Below, one piece after another: positions 54,234-63,412 of a DNA stretch of 64,000 nt. Source of the DNA: Marinisporobacter sp. (lineage in GTDB: Bacteria; Bacillota; Clostridia; Peptostreptococcales; Thermotaleaceae). Made by a program: the position numbers and the translations under genes. The stretch lies in contig JAOARV010000040.1 in NCBI GenBank assembly GCA_025210395.1, forward strand, positions 1-64,000, in the 5' to 3' direction. Under the pieces are notes generated by a model. The model saw only the letters and a list, made by a program, of their open reading frames with translations, did no database searches and was not told the DNA's origin. Numbering within the stretch: the stretch's first letter is position 1; each line of letters begins with the position of its first letter.

Positions 54234-56297
54234 TCATAAACTAATTTGTTCTATGCTCTTATCAAACTGATCCATAATTCTATTTTTCAACATTAAATTT
54301 TTTTCTAATGCTAAGGTTTTGTCTTCATTCATAAGGACTTTTGCCTCATTTTGGACTTGTTTTAATATTTTCATATGCTTAAACAAATTGGCTATTTTAA
54401 GTTCTGGCAAACCATGCTGCCTTGTACCAAAAAATTCACCTGGTCCTCTTAGTTCTAAATCCTTTTCAGCAATAATAAACCCATTATTGGTTTCTTCCAT
54501 AATTTTCATTCTTTCTTTTGATAAAGGATTCTTACCATAGTTGACTAAAACACAGTAGGATTGATACTCGCCTCTTCCAACTCTTCCCCGTAATTGATGT
54601 AATTGGGCAAGCCCAAATCTCTCACTATTTTCTATAATCATAATAGATGCATTAGGTACATTTACCCCTACTTCTATCACTGTAGTAGATACGAGAGCTT
54701 GTATTTTTCCTTCTTTAAATTGATTCATTATTTCATCCTTTTCATATCCCTTCATTTTTCCATGTAATAACCCTATAGTAAAATCTTTTAAATAAGTTAC
54801 TTTCAATTCTTCATATAATTCTTGAGCAGATTTCGCTTCAATATTTTCTGATTCTTCCACTAATGGTGCTACAATATATACTTGCCTTCCTAATTCAATT
54901 TCTCTCTTAGCAAAATTATAAATTTTACTTCTTTTCTTTTCATCTACACAATAAGTTTTTATCTTTTTTCTTCCAGGTGGCAATTCATCTATAATAGAAA
55001 CATCTAAGTCTCCATAAAGAATTAAAGCAAGGGTTCTAGGAATAGGTGTAGCTGTCATAACAAGTACATCAGGATTAACCCCTTTACTTGATAATGTGCG
55101 TCTTTGTCTGACCCCAAATCGATGTTGCTCATCTGTAATCACAAGCCCTAGCTTATGAAAATAAACACTTTCTTGAATTAACGCATGGGTCCCTATGACA
55201 ATATGGATTTCTCCATTTTCTAATGATCTTAATATTTCTTCTTTTTTCTTTTTTTTGATGCTCCCAGATAATAATTCTACCTTTACACCTAATGGCTCTA
55301 ATAGTTCCTTTGCTGCATAAAGATGCTGCTCTGCTAATATTTCTGTAGGTGCCATCAAAACACCCTGATATCCATTTAAATAAGCCTTATATAGAGCAAT
55401 AAGTGCAATAATTGTTTTTCCTGATCCTACATCTCCTTGTACTAGACGATTCATCACTTTCTTACTTTCCATGTTTTCTTCTATTTCTTTTAATACCTTG
55501 GATTGGGCATTTGTTAATTGAAAGGGTAATGAATGGATCAATTCATTTACTTTAGGTGTTTTGTTAAAAACAACTCCTTCTTTATTATGATTAAATTTAT
55601 TCTTAATTAACCATAAACCTGTCTGCAAAATTAATAATTCTTCAAATACTAATCTAAATTTTGCTATCTTTAGAGATTTCACTGAACTTGGATAATGAAT
55701 ATTATGTAGCGCATATTGTATATGGCACAATCTATTTCTTTTTATCGTATCATAAGGAAGATACTCCTCTATTGTTTTCTCATACAATTCAAGTACATGA
55801 TTACTTAAATTTTGTATATCCTTTTGTATTAGTCCATGAGTAAGACTATAAATAGGAACAATTCCATTGATCATAGTCTCTTCTTTTCCCTCTATAACTT
55901 CATAGTTAGGATGTAATATTTGTATCTGACCAAATCCACGTTTTACTTTTCCATGCAAATAAATCCGCTCTCCTTTTTTTAATACCTTCTTTATAAAAGG
56001 AGAATTATAAAATACTGCATAAGTCATTGCAGTACGATCTTTTACAGGAACTTTATAAATTTTCAATCCTTTTCGAATAGATTTTTCCTCTACATTTCCA
56101 CATACATAACCCTTTATAGTAATTTGTTCATCATTTTTAACATCTATAATATTTTTCATCTTACTTCTGTCTTCATATTCTCTTGGAAAAGCATATAATA
56201 CATCTTCTATACTAATAATCCCTATTTTTTCTAGATATTTGGCCCTTTTAGGGCCTATGCCTTTCATGAATTGGACAGATTTTTTCAAATCATTCAT
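54234..56297 (-). CDS. recG: ATP-dependent DNA helicase RecG
   Basis: 687 residues. Wedge/OB domain (about 60-150), then superfamily 2 helicase motifs GDVGSGKT near 288, DEQHRFG near 390, TATPIPRTLAL near 418 and QLRGRVGRG near 590. Remodels stalled forks and Holliday junctions. Follows the FakA-like gene with a hairpin between. Confidence 0.96.
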   Translation of the reverse strand: MNDLKKSVQFMKGIGPKRAKYLEKIGIISIEDVLYAFPREYEDRSKMKNIIDVKNDEQITIKGYVCGNVEEKSIRKGLKIYKVPVKDRTAMTYAVFYNSPFIKKVLKKGERIYLHGKVKRGFGQIQILHPNYEVIEGKEETMINGIVPIYSLTHGLIQKDIQNLSNHVLELYEKTIEEYLPYDTIKRNRLCHIQYALHNIHYPSSVKSLKIAKFRLVFEELLILQTGLWLIKNKFNHNKEGVVFNKTPKVNELIHSLPFQLTNAQSKVLKEIEENMESKKVMNRLVQGDVGSGKTIIALIALYKAYLNGYQGVLMAPTEILAEQHLYAAKELLEPLGVKVELLSGSIKKKKKEEILRSLENGEIHIVIGTHALIQESVYFHKLGLVITDEQHRFGVRQRRTLSSKGVNPDVLVMTATPIPRTLALILYGDLDVSIIDELPPGRKKIKTYCVDEKKRSKIYNFAKREIELGRQVYIVAPLVEESENIEAKSAQELYEELKVTYLKDFTIGLLHGKMKGYEKDEIMNQFKEGKIQALVSTTVIEVGVNVPNASIMIIENSERFGLAQLHQLRGRVGRGEYQSYCVLVNYGKNPLSKERMKIMEETNNGFIIAEKDLELRGPGEFFGTRQHGLPELKIANLFKHMKILKQVQNEAKVLMNEDKTLALEKNLMLKNRIMDQFDKSIEQISL

Positions 56298-56318
56298 TGA
56301 ATCTACCTCCTAAGAAGA

Positions 56319-56348
56319 ATAGGAAATGACTATAGTCATTTCCTATTC
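56319..56348. repeat. Perfect 30-bp palindrome between the FakA-like gene and recG
   Basis: AATAGGAAATGACTA and its exact reverse complement (56319-56348) overlap the end of the upstream gene. There is no T run in either direction, so it may act as a processing or stability hairpin in the mRNA. Confidence 0.7.
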
Positions 56349-57953
56349 GATAGAGAATATGTAATGATAAAGAGGCTGTCCTCCATAATAAACTTCAACA
56401 TCCATCTCTTCATATATTTCTTCAATTCTTTCAGCAAGTTCTTCAGCTTGCTCTTTTGTACGATCTTCGCCGTAAAAAATGGTTAAAATCTCATCCTCAT
56501 CTGTAATCATTCCTTCTAGTAGCTTATATGCTTCATCTTCAACGTGACTGCCTACTACAGTAATTTTTCCATCTGCAATTCCTAATATATCCCCTTCTTT
56601 AATAGAAATGTCATTAAATTGTGTATCTCTTACAGAATAAGTAATCTGCCCTGTTTTCACATGGCTTGAAGCTTCTGTCATAGCTTCTATATTTTCTTCT
56701 TTATTTAAATCCTCATTGTAAGCTAATATAGCTGCAATTCCTTGAGGTACTGTTTTAGTCTGAATAACCGTAATACTTTTATCACTTAGCTCCTTTGCCT
56801 GATTTGCAGCTAATATAATATTACTATTGTTTGGGAAAACAAAAATATGCTTTGCATGAACCCCTTCTATAGCCTTTTTAATATCTTCTGTACTAGGGTT
56901 CATAGTTTGCCCACCTGTAATAATTTCATCTACATTCAAATCCTTAAAGATTTCTGTTAACCCTTCTCCCATGGTAACTGCAATCATTCCAAATTCTTTC
57001 ATTTCTAAAGACTTCTTTTCACTCATCTTTTCAATACTCTTGTTTTCATGTTGCTGCCTCATATTATCGATCTTTATACGAGTAACTTCTCCAAGTCTTA
57101 AGCCTTCTTCTAAAATCACACCTGGATGATTTGTATGAATATGTACTTTAACTAAACTTTCATCTCCTACTACTAACATACAATCTCCGTAACTACCAAT
57201 TTTTTCTTTAAATCGCTCAATATTCACACAACTTCCTTTAATAATAAATTCTGTACAATAGCCAAAGAGAATATCTTGTCCATCTTCTTCTACCTTTTCA
57301 AAATCAATAGGAGTTGATCCTTCAATCATTACTTCCTTACCTGTTATAGCTTCATAAAATCCATTAAAAATTAAATTTAAACCTTTTCCTCCCGCATCAA
57401 CAACGCCAGCTTCTTTTAATACCTTTAACATTTCAGGAGTCTTATTTAAAACTTGTTCTCCATGTTCTATCAATTCATACAAAAAATCATCCATATACAT
57501 TTCTTTACTTGATAATTCTATGGCTTTTTCAGCCATTTCTCTAGCAACAGTTAAGATAGTCCCTTCTATTGGCTTCATAACCGCCTTATATGCTGTATCA
57601 GAAGCATTTTTAAAAGCATTTGCCAAATCTACGATGGTCAATGTTTCTTTTCCTTTACAAGCTTTAGCAAACCCTCTAAATAATTGGGATAAAATTACTC
57701 CTGAGTTTCCTCTTGCCCCCATTAAAGATCCATTGGCAATAGCCCCTACAATATGATCAATCGTATTTATGTTTTCCTCTTTCACTTCCTTAGCAGCGCT
57801 ATTCATAGTTAGAGACATATTCGTTCCTGTATCGCCATCTGGTACAGGAAAAACATTTAATGCATCTACTATATTTTTATTTTCTTCAAGAACATTTGCT
57901 CCTTGAACAAACATTTTTTTCAGTAACAATCCATCTATAACTTTGATTTTCAA
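56343..57953 (-). CDS. DAK-domain protein, FakA/YloV-like fatty acid kinase
   Basis: 536 residues. N-terminal DhaL-type ATP-binding domain (about 8-200) with VFPVPDGDTGTNM and MGARGNSGVILSQLFRG. A middle and C-terminal FakA region follows (ITGGQTMNPSTEDI near 345, FPNNSNIILAANQA near 375). Phosphorylates FakB-bound fatty acids for PlsX/PlsY. No fakB is adjacent. Paired with an Asp23 gene, as in Firmicutes yloU-yloV. Confidence 0.9.
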   Translation of the reverse strand: MKIKVIDGLLLKKMFVQGANVLEENKNIVDALNVFPVPDGDTGTNMSLTMNSAAKEVKEENINTIDHIVGAIANGSLMGARGNSGVILSQLFRGFAKACKGKETLTIVDLANAFKNASDTAYKAVMKPIEGTILTVAREMAEKAIELSSKEMYMDDFLYELIEHGEQVLNKTPEMLKVLKEAGVVDAGGKGLNLIFNGFYEAITGKEVMIEGSTPIDFEKVEEDGQDILFGYCTEFIIKGSCVNIERFKEKIGSYGDCMLVVGDESLVKVHIHTNHPGVILEEGLRLGEVTRIKIDNMRQQHENKSIEKMSEKKSLEMKEFGMIAVTMGEGLTEIFKDLNVDEIITGGQTMNPSTEDIKKAIEGVHAKHIFVFPNNSNIILAANQAKELSDKSITVIQTKTVPQGIAAILAYNEDLNKEENIEAMTEASSHVKTGQITYSVRDTQFNDISIKEGDILGIADGKITVVGSHVEDEAYKLLEGMITDEDEILTIFYGEDRTKEQAEELAERIEEIYEEMDVEVYYGGQPLYHYIFSIE

Positions 57954-57970
57954 AACAGTACCTCCTCTAA

Positions 57971-58327
57971 TTACTTTTCAACTCTAACTCCTTGTATATT
58001 AATATTTACCTGTTTTACTTTTAAACCTGTACTGATTTCAATATTATATTTTACTTTATCAATAATATTTTGTGCAACAGTAGAAATTCTTGTTCCAAAT
58101 TCTACAACAATATAAAGGTCTATAATTACCTCATTTTCTTTAGAAGATACTTTCACACCTTTATTCTGATTTTCACGCTTTAATAGCTCTGTGATCCCAC
58201 TAGTCTTTGATTTTTTGGACATTCCTACCAATCCATAACATTCCATAGCAGCTGCTCCTGCAATAGATGCTATAACTTCATGATCTATAATAATATTCCC
58301 TAATTTGTTTTTTAATAGTGCGCCCAT
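57971..58327 (-). CDS. Asp23/Gls24 family envelope stress protein (YloU)
   Basis: 118 residues, an alkaline-shock-type domain (GNIIIDHEVIASIAGAAAMECYGLVG). These proteins localise to the membrane through partners and respond to envelope stress. It precedes the FakA-like gene by 17 bases, the conserved pair, and is divergent from rpmB. Confidence 0.92.
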   Translation of the reverse strand: MGALLKNKLGNIIIDHEVIASIAGAAAMECYGLVGMSKKSKTSGITELLKRENQNKGVKVSSKENEVIIDLYIVVEFGTRISTVAQNIIDKVKYNIEISTGLKVKQVNINIQGVRVEK

Positions 58328-58533
58328 TTTTATCCTCCTTTTGATACACCCTTTTGATATATTTTTTTAACTATACTATATTCTATATGAATTTATACAA
58401 TGATTCAACTTATATAACCTTTTATCAATTTATTTAATGGTTTTTTACATAATACTTGCCAAAAAGGTTGAATATATGGTAAAATATTAATGTTTGCAAT
58501 TAGTTGTATTGTCACTCGAAGGAGGTGTTATAT

Positions 58534-58725
58534 ATGTCAAAAGCATGCGACGTATGTGGAAAAGGAAGAATTTCTGGTAATACTGTAAGTCACTCTAACC
58601 GTCATAATAAAAGAGTTTGGGGTGCAAACATCAAAAAAGTTAAAGCTGTCGTAAATGGTTCTCCTAAAAGAATCAGTGTATGTACTAGATGTCTACGTTC
58701 TAACAAAGTAGAAAGAGCTATATAG
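58534..58725 (+). CDS. rpmB: 50S ribosomal protein L28
   Basis: 63 residues with MSKACDVCGKGRISGN and a C-terminal CTRCLRS, a zinc-binding C+ form of L28. ATG 58534 follows AGGAGG at 8 bases; an upstream ATG frame is unsupported. Transcribed divergently from the Asp23 gene, ending at a strong terminator. Confidence 0.96.
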   Translation: MSKACDVCGKGRISGNTVSHSNRHNKRVWGANIKKVKAVVNGSPKRISVCTRCLRSNKVERAI

Positions 58726-58732
58726 CTTTTTA

Positions 58733-58765
58733 AAGCCTGCCTCCATAGGTAGGCTTTATTTATTA
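58733..58765 (+). terminator. Terminator of rpmB
   Basis: AAAGCCTGCCT and AGGTAGGCTTT pair with one mismatch around CCAT (58734-58758), then TATTTATTATT. Adequate as a plus-strand terminator. Confidence 0.75.
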
Positions 58766-58775
58766 TTTATCTTTA

Positions 58776-58955
58776 TTAATAACTACAAAATAATTTATAC
58801 CCTATATAAATCATCATAACCCCCACTAAAACAATCCATATACTAACAGGTAAAACTTTAATAGCAATAATTATTACACCAATGGCTAAAAGAATCATTC
58901 CCATACAAGCTTTATTGAATCTTCTCCAAATAGGACAACATCTTCTCCTTCTCAA
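58776..58955 (-). CDS. Small membrane protein, unknown (second of a tandem pair)
   Basis: 59 residues: MRRRRCCPIWRRFNKACMG, then two hydrophobic segments (MILLAIGVIIIAI and WIVLVGVMMIYIGY) with a VLPVSIW turn. TTG 58955 is preferred, 7 bases after AGGAGG; ATG 58961 is almost adjacent to that site. Its ribosome-binding site overlaps the end of the preceding micro-gene, which has the same layout. No family name known to me. Confidence 0.65.
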   Translation of the reverse strand: MRRRRCCPIWRRFNKACMGMILLAIGVIIIAIKVLPVSIWIVLVGVMMIYIGYKLFCSY

Positions 58956-58969
58956 AACCATTCCTCCTT

Positions 58970-59125
58970 TCAAATGATTTTGAACAATAACAATATAAAA
59001 ATAACGCATAATCCCCCAAAAATACAATACCATGTCCATAAGGGCACACACTCTATAAGAATGATTGCTCCTCCTAGTGCTAATAAAATTCCCAATATTT
59101 TTTTAATACATGACCTTTTTCTCAA
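58970..59125 (-). CDS. Small membrane protein, unknown (first of a tandem pair)
   Basis: 51 residues too short for most ORF filters: MRKRSCIKKILG, then hydrophobic LLALGGAIILIE and GGLCVIFILLLFKII separated by CVPLWTWY. TTG start 5 bases after GAGGTG. Basic N-terminus, two membrane helices and a VP-W turn match the downstream gene, suggesting ancient duplication. Lies between thiN and rpmB, where many Firmicutes keep spoVM, but it is not SpoVM-like. Confidence 0.6.
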   Translation of the reverse strand: MRKRSCIKKILGILLALGGAIILIECVPLWTWYCIFGGLCVIFILLLFKII

Positions 59126-59198
59126 AACATCACCTCATCACCCTTATAAAGAACTCTAATTATTACATCTTATTCATTTCTCGTAAAATTTGATACAA

Positions 59199-59225
59199 AA
59201 AAACCCATTCAAAATGGGTTTTAAA
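59199..59225 (-). terminator. Terminator after thiN
   Basis: AAACCCATT and AATGGGTTT (about 59200-59222) pair around CAA; on the minus strand seven T follow. Ends the prkC-rsgA-rpe-thiN transcript. Confidence 0.85.
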
Positions 59226-59272
59226 CATTGATTTTATATGATTTGTTTTAAACATTGGTTTTATATGATTTG
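59219..59272. repeat. Two-copy 27-bp tandem repeat after thiN
   Basis: Units 59219-59245 and 59246-59272 (starting TTTTAAACATTG) are identical but for one base, followed by another TTTTAA. They lie between the thiN stop and its terminator. Confidence 0.85.
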
Positions 59273-59274
59273 TT

Positions 59275-59910
59275 TTAATCTCTAGCCTTTATAACTAATA
59301 CCTTTCCTTTTTTAATGATTATTTTCGCCTTTTTATCCATTAATCTATTGCTTATGCCTATAGATGAACCCATTAATACAGTTGCATTCTTTAATGGATA
59401 TTCAAAGCCTTTTAGTGTAATTCCTTCAACCTTTTCACTTAAAGGAATAATAGATACGGTATCTCCTATTTGTCCTTCTATTTCTAATTCCCCACCTGTA
59501 ATCATTATTTCATTATGTTCATCAATAATTTTCCCTTTGATCCCTTTCTCTTCTAAAGGCTTCAATAAAGTGATATTAGCAATTGTATGATCCATCCTGC
59601 TCCCAATAGCTCCTAAAAATATAATTTCATTAGCACCTTTTTTAAGGGCATATTCTATAGCTAACTCCATATCTGTATAATCTTTCTTTCTAGGAAATTT
59701 ACAAAACACAATATCTTTCTTTTCAAAATAGATTTTTGTTTCTTCATCAATTGAATCTAAATCGCCAACAATCATATGAGGCACTATATCCATCTTTAAT
59801 AAATGCCTAGCCCCTCCATCTGCACATATGATATAATCGCATTTTTGTATTAAAGGATTTATTTCTTCATAATACTTAATATTTCCATTGGCTATAATTG
59901 CACATTTCAT
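59275..59910 (-). CDS. thiN: Thiamine pyrophosphokinase
   Basis: 211 residues. Converts thiamine to thiamine diphosphate. ICADGGARHLL near 32, VGDLDSIDEET near 54, FPRKKDYTDMELAIEYA near 78 and GAIGSRMDHTIANI near 105 are signatures. Follows rpe by 13 bases in the conserved prkC-rsgA-rpe-thiN order. Confidence 0.95.
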   Translation of the reverse strand: MKCAIIANGNIKYYEEINPLIQKCDYIICADGGARHLLKMDIVPHMIVGDLDSIDEETKIYFEKKDIVFCKFPRKKDYTDMELAIEYALKKGANEIIFLGAIGSRMDHTIANITLLKPLEEKGIKGKIIDEHNEIMITGGELEIEGQIGDTVSIIPLSEKVEGITLKGFEYPLKNATVLMGSSIGISNRLMDKKAKIIIKKGKVLVIKARD

Positions 59911-59923
59911 GAAAGGATTCCAC

Positions 59924-60580
59924 CTAAAGAGTTGTTTTTTCTCTAAACAATTTTATAGTTTTATCTATATTGTCTGCATTAAAAATAGCAGAACCAGCCA
60001 CCAATATATTCGCTCCAGCTTTTACTACATCATAAGCATTATCAAGTTTTACGCCTCCATCAACCTCAATGTCTATATTTAACCCTTTATCCTCAATCAT
60101 TTTTCTTAAAGCTTTAATCTTGTCTAACACAGAGGGGATAAATTTTTGTCCCCCGAATCCAGGATTTACAGACATTAATAATACCATATCAATATCTTCT
60201 AATATATGTTCTATTGTATGAAGGGATGTAGCAGGATTTAATGATACAGCAGCTCTTACTCCATGACTTTTAATATTTTGTATTGTTCTATGAAGATGGG
60301 GACATGCTTCTACATGTACAGTGATTATATCTGCTCCATGTTTTGCGAATTCAGGGATATATTGATCAGGATTTTCGATCATTAGATGTACATCAAAAGG
60401 AAGCTTCGTCTTCCCCTTAATGCTATTAAGGATTAAAGGTCCTATTGAAATATTTGGAACAAAATGTCCGTCCATTACATCTATATGCAGTAAATCTGCA
60501 CCTGCATTTTCTACCTTTTTTATATCTTCTAATAAATTTCCAAAGTCTGCTGATAATATAGATGGTGCTATTTTTACCAT
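59924..60580 (-). CDS. rpe: Ribulose-phosphate 3-epimerase
   Basis: 218 residues, TIM barrel. Interconverts ribulose- and xylulose-5-phosphate. [27 protein letters not shown] near 33-46, [11 protein letters not shown] and [11 protein letters not shown] near 175 include the metal-binding His/Asp set. Two bases downstream of rsgA. Confidence 0.96.
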   Translation of the reverse strand: MVKIAPSILSADFGNLLEDIKKVENAGADLLHIDVMDGHFVPNISIGPLILNSIKGKTKLPFDVHLMIENPDQYIPEFAKHGADIITVHVEACPHLHRTIQNIKSHGVRAAVSLNPATSLHTIEHILEDIDMVLLMSVNPGFGGQKFIPSVLDKIKALRKMIEDKGLNIDIEVDGGVKLDNAYDVVKAGANILVAGSAIFNADNIDKTIKLFREKTTL

Positions 60581-60582
60581 GA

Positions 60583-61455
60583 TTAGTACCTCCTCTTTTG
60601 ATTTATCTCTTTCAATAATTGCAGATAACTTTCATATCTAGATTGACTAATATTATTTTCTCCTAAAGCTTTTTTTACAGCACATTCAGGCTCATTCACA
60701 TGCTTACAACCTGTAAATTTACATTCTCCAATAAACGGGGTAAATTCTCTAAATAAATATTGCAAGTCATTTTCTTCAATAAAATCTAAATTCAAAGAAC
60801 TAAACCCTGGCGTATCTAGTACCCACCCTCCAAAATCTAATTCTAGTAGTTCTACATGTCTCGTTGTATGCTTTCCTCTTTTATTCTTTTCACTAATTTC
60901 TCCCGTTTTCAAAGAAAGATTTGGCTGTGTTGCATTTAAAAGGGATGATTTCCCTACTCCTGATGGTCCTGCAAAAACTGTTATTTTATCTTTTAATATT
61001 TCTTTAAAATGATCAATCCCTATTCCTAATTTTACACTTGTGCCTAGAACTTTATAACCTGTATCCCTATACATGTCTTTTAGCTTAATAAAATGTTCTT
61101 CATCTAAATCTACTTTATTAAAACAAATCACCACATCAATTTCTTCATTTTCTGCCATAGCTAAAAATCTATCTAAAAGCATAAGATGAGGGTCTGGTCT
61201 TTTTACTGCAAAAACAATAATAGCTTGATTGACATTAGCAACAGGAGGACGGATAAACTCCATATCTCTATAAATGATTTCTTCCACCATTCCTTGCTTC
61301 GAAGCTTGATTGATTGAAATTTTTACCCGATCTCCCACCAAAGGCGTTACTTTTTCTTTTCTAAATTTACCTCTAGCACGACATTCATATATTTCATCCT
61401 GTGTTTTGACGTAATAAAATCCTCCAATTCCTTTCGTAATAATCCCACTAATCAT
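60583..61455 (-). CDS. rsgA: Small ribosomal subunit biogenesis GTPase RsgA
   Basis: 290 residues. N-terminal OB fold, circularly permuted GTPase with NKVDL (G4, near 117) before [13 protein letters not shown] (G1, near 168) and DTPGFSSL (G3, near 215), then a zinc motif [14 protein letters not shown] near 247. Releases RbfA and matures the 30S. Its start overlaps the prkC stop by 8 bases. Confidence 0.96.
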   Translation of the reverse strand: MISGIITKGIGGFYYVKTQDEIYECRARGKFRKEKVTPLVGDRVKISINQASKQGMVEEIIYRDMEFIRPPVANVNQAIIVFAVKRPDPHLMLLDRFLAMAENEEIDVVICFNKVDLDEEHFIKLKDMYRDTGYKVLGTSVKLGIGIDHFKEILKDKITVFAGPSGVGKSSLLNATQPNLSLKTGEISEKNKRGKHTTRHVELLELDFGGWVLDTPGFSSLNLDFIEENDLQYLFREFTPFIGECKFTGCKHVNEPECAVKKALGENNISQSRYESYLQLLKEINQKRRY

Positions 61456-63388
61456 CAGCTATCTTCCCCGTTTCAAAATCTATTTGTCTTCTTGTTATCA
61501 GCTCATTATCAAAATAAATTTCTATAGTAGCCTTATCTCTACCTTTAATAGTTATTTTTTTGCCACTATCCGATTTGTGTTGTGCTTCACTATATACATC
61601 TGTTGATATCCCATTTTGTATTTTTATAATCTTTAATTCAAAATCTTCTTGTTTTGCTTCGTTATAAAACAATGGAAAAGATACAGTTTTCATTTGTAAT
61701 TCATCTTCTTCAGAAGGCTGCGTTACTTCTTCAGGCCCTTTACTTACAGCTAGATTAATAGTTCTATTCTCTTCTACTTCACTTCCAGCCTTATAGCTTT
61801 GGTAAATAACTACATCTTTCTCTATTTTTTCATCAAATTTTTCTTCAATTTTTCCTAATTTTAATCCTGAAGTCTTAAGAGTACTTTTAGCATTATCAAT
61901 ATTTTCCCCTACTAGATTTGGCATCAAAATGGTTTTTATTTCCGGGCCTTGGCTAACAACAAAATTTACATCTGTATTTTTACCTACCTTTTCATTAGCC
62001 GCTGGATTTTGACTTATAATAATCCCTACAGGAAGGGAATTATATTCATATTCTACAATACCTTCTTTAAGTCCAGCATTATCTAGCATATAACTGATCT
62101 CATCAATATTTTTATTTTTAAAGCTTGGTACTTCTACTAATTCTGGTCCTTTACTCGTTGTTAACTTTACTGTATATCCAGCTTTACGAAGTTCGCCAGC
62201 AGCTGGCTCTTGCTTAATGACATATCCTACTTCATATTCATCACTATTCTTCTCTCCTGCTTTTTCCACTTTAAAACCAAGGGTTTCTAAATTCTTTTTT
62301 GCTTCCTCAAAGGATATGCCTACTAACTTTGGAACATGTTTTTCTGGTATAATCAGCTTATCTTTTAAATAGAACATGCCTCCCGTAAAAAGAAGGGCTA
62401 AAATAAACGCTGTTACGATAGCACTAAAAACAATCCTCCGATTACTTTTTTTTCTTTTTGAAATTTCATAATCATCTTCCATATCTAATTCCTCATCTTT
62501 TATAGCAGGAATGACCTGTGTTGGACTATCATCATCTTCTTCAAATTTTACAAAGCTTTCTGCTGGTCGTGTTAAAGTTTGCTCTAAATCTTCACACATA
62601 TCTTTTGCACTACTATATCTTTTTGTCTGATCCTTTTGAGTAGCCTTTATAATAATATCCTCTAATGCTTGAGGGATTTGTACATTAATTAAAGAAGGAG
62701 GAATCATATCTTCTTTAATATGCTTTAACGCAATAGAGATTGGACTTTCCCCTTCAAAGGGAAGTTTTCCTGTTGCCATTTCATAAAGAACAATTCCAAG
62801 GGAGTATAAATCAGATTTTTCATCAATATATCCACCTCTAGCTTGTTCTGGAGAAAAATAATGTACAGAGCCAATTACATTTCCCGTATTTGTAACAGTT
62901 GAAGATGTCACAGCTCTGGCAATTCCAAAGTCTGCAACTTTCACTCTTCCATCCTCTGTGATCAATATATTATGAGGTTTTATATCTCTATGAACAATAT
63001 GATTATTATGGGCATGCTCCAATGCTAATGCAATTTGTTTTGCAATTTTAATCATTTCATCTAATCCAAGACCAAGATATCCTCTTTCTTTGATGTATTG
63101 CTTTAATGTTTTTCCCTGTACTAATTCCATGACGATGTAATAGATATCATTTTCATCTCCTACATCATAAATATTTACAATATTTGGATGAGACAAACTT
63201 GCAGCAGCTTGGGATTCCTTTCTAAAAGAGCTAATAAATTCTTCATCACTTGTAAATTCAGGCCTTAGTATTTTCACTGCAACAAATCGGTTTAAAAGTT
63301 TACATTTGGCCTTATATACTAAAGCCATACCTCCACCACCAATTTTTTCAATAATTTCATATCGATTACCTAAGATTTTTCCTATCAT
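61448..63388 (-). CDS. prkC: Serine/threonine kinase with PASTA repeats
   Basis: 646 residues. Hanks-type kinase (about 10-270): GGGGMALVY glycine loop, catalytic VAVKIL lysine, HRDIKPHN, DFG and SPEQARG. One transmembrane helix (about 320-343), then three PASTA domains (about 350-415, 418-484, 487-555) that bind muropeptides, and a C-terminal extension. Regulates growth and germination from peptidoglycan signals. Downstream of the PP2C gene, its usual phosphatase partner. Confidence 0.95.
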   Translation of the reverse strand: MIGKILGNRYEIIEKIGGGGMALVYKAKCKLLNRFVAVKILRPEFTSDEEFISSFRKESQAAASLSHPNIVNIYDVGDENDIYYIVMELVQGKTLKQYIKERGYLGLGLDEMIKIAKQIALALEHAHNNHIVHRDIKPHNILITEDGRVKVADFGIARAVTSSTVTNTGNVIGSVHYFSPEQARGGYIDEKSDLYSLGIVLYEMATGKLPFEGESPISIALKHIKEDMIPPSLINVQIPQALEDIIIKATQKDQTKRYSSAKDMCEDLEQTLTRPAESFVKFEEDDDSPTQVIPAIKDEELDMEDDYEISKRKKSNRRIVFSAIVTAFILALLFTGGMFYLKDKLIIPEKHVPKLVGISFEEAKKNLETLGFKVEKAGEKNSDEYEVGYVIKQEPAAGELRKAGYTVKLTTSKGPELVEVPSFKNKNIDEISYMLDNAGLKEGIVEYEYNSLPVGIIISQNPAANEKVGKNTDVNFVVSQGPEIKTILMPNLVGENIDNAKSTLKTSGLKLGKIEEKFDEKIEKDVVIYQSYKAGSEVEENRTINLAVSKGPEEVTQPSEEDELQMKTVSFPLFYNEAKQEDFELKIIKIQNGISTDVYSEAQHKSDSGKKITIKGRDKATIEIYFDNELITRRQIDFETGKIADD

Positions 63389-63412
63389 TTCTTCACCTCG
63401 ATTCCTTCACAC

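Noticed and set aside
58726-59274. spoVM between rpmB and thiN
   Set aside because: No short amphipathic peptide resembling SpoVM was found; the micro-ORFs there have two hydrophobic helices.
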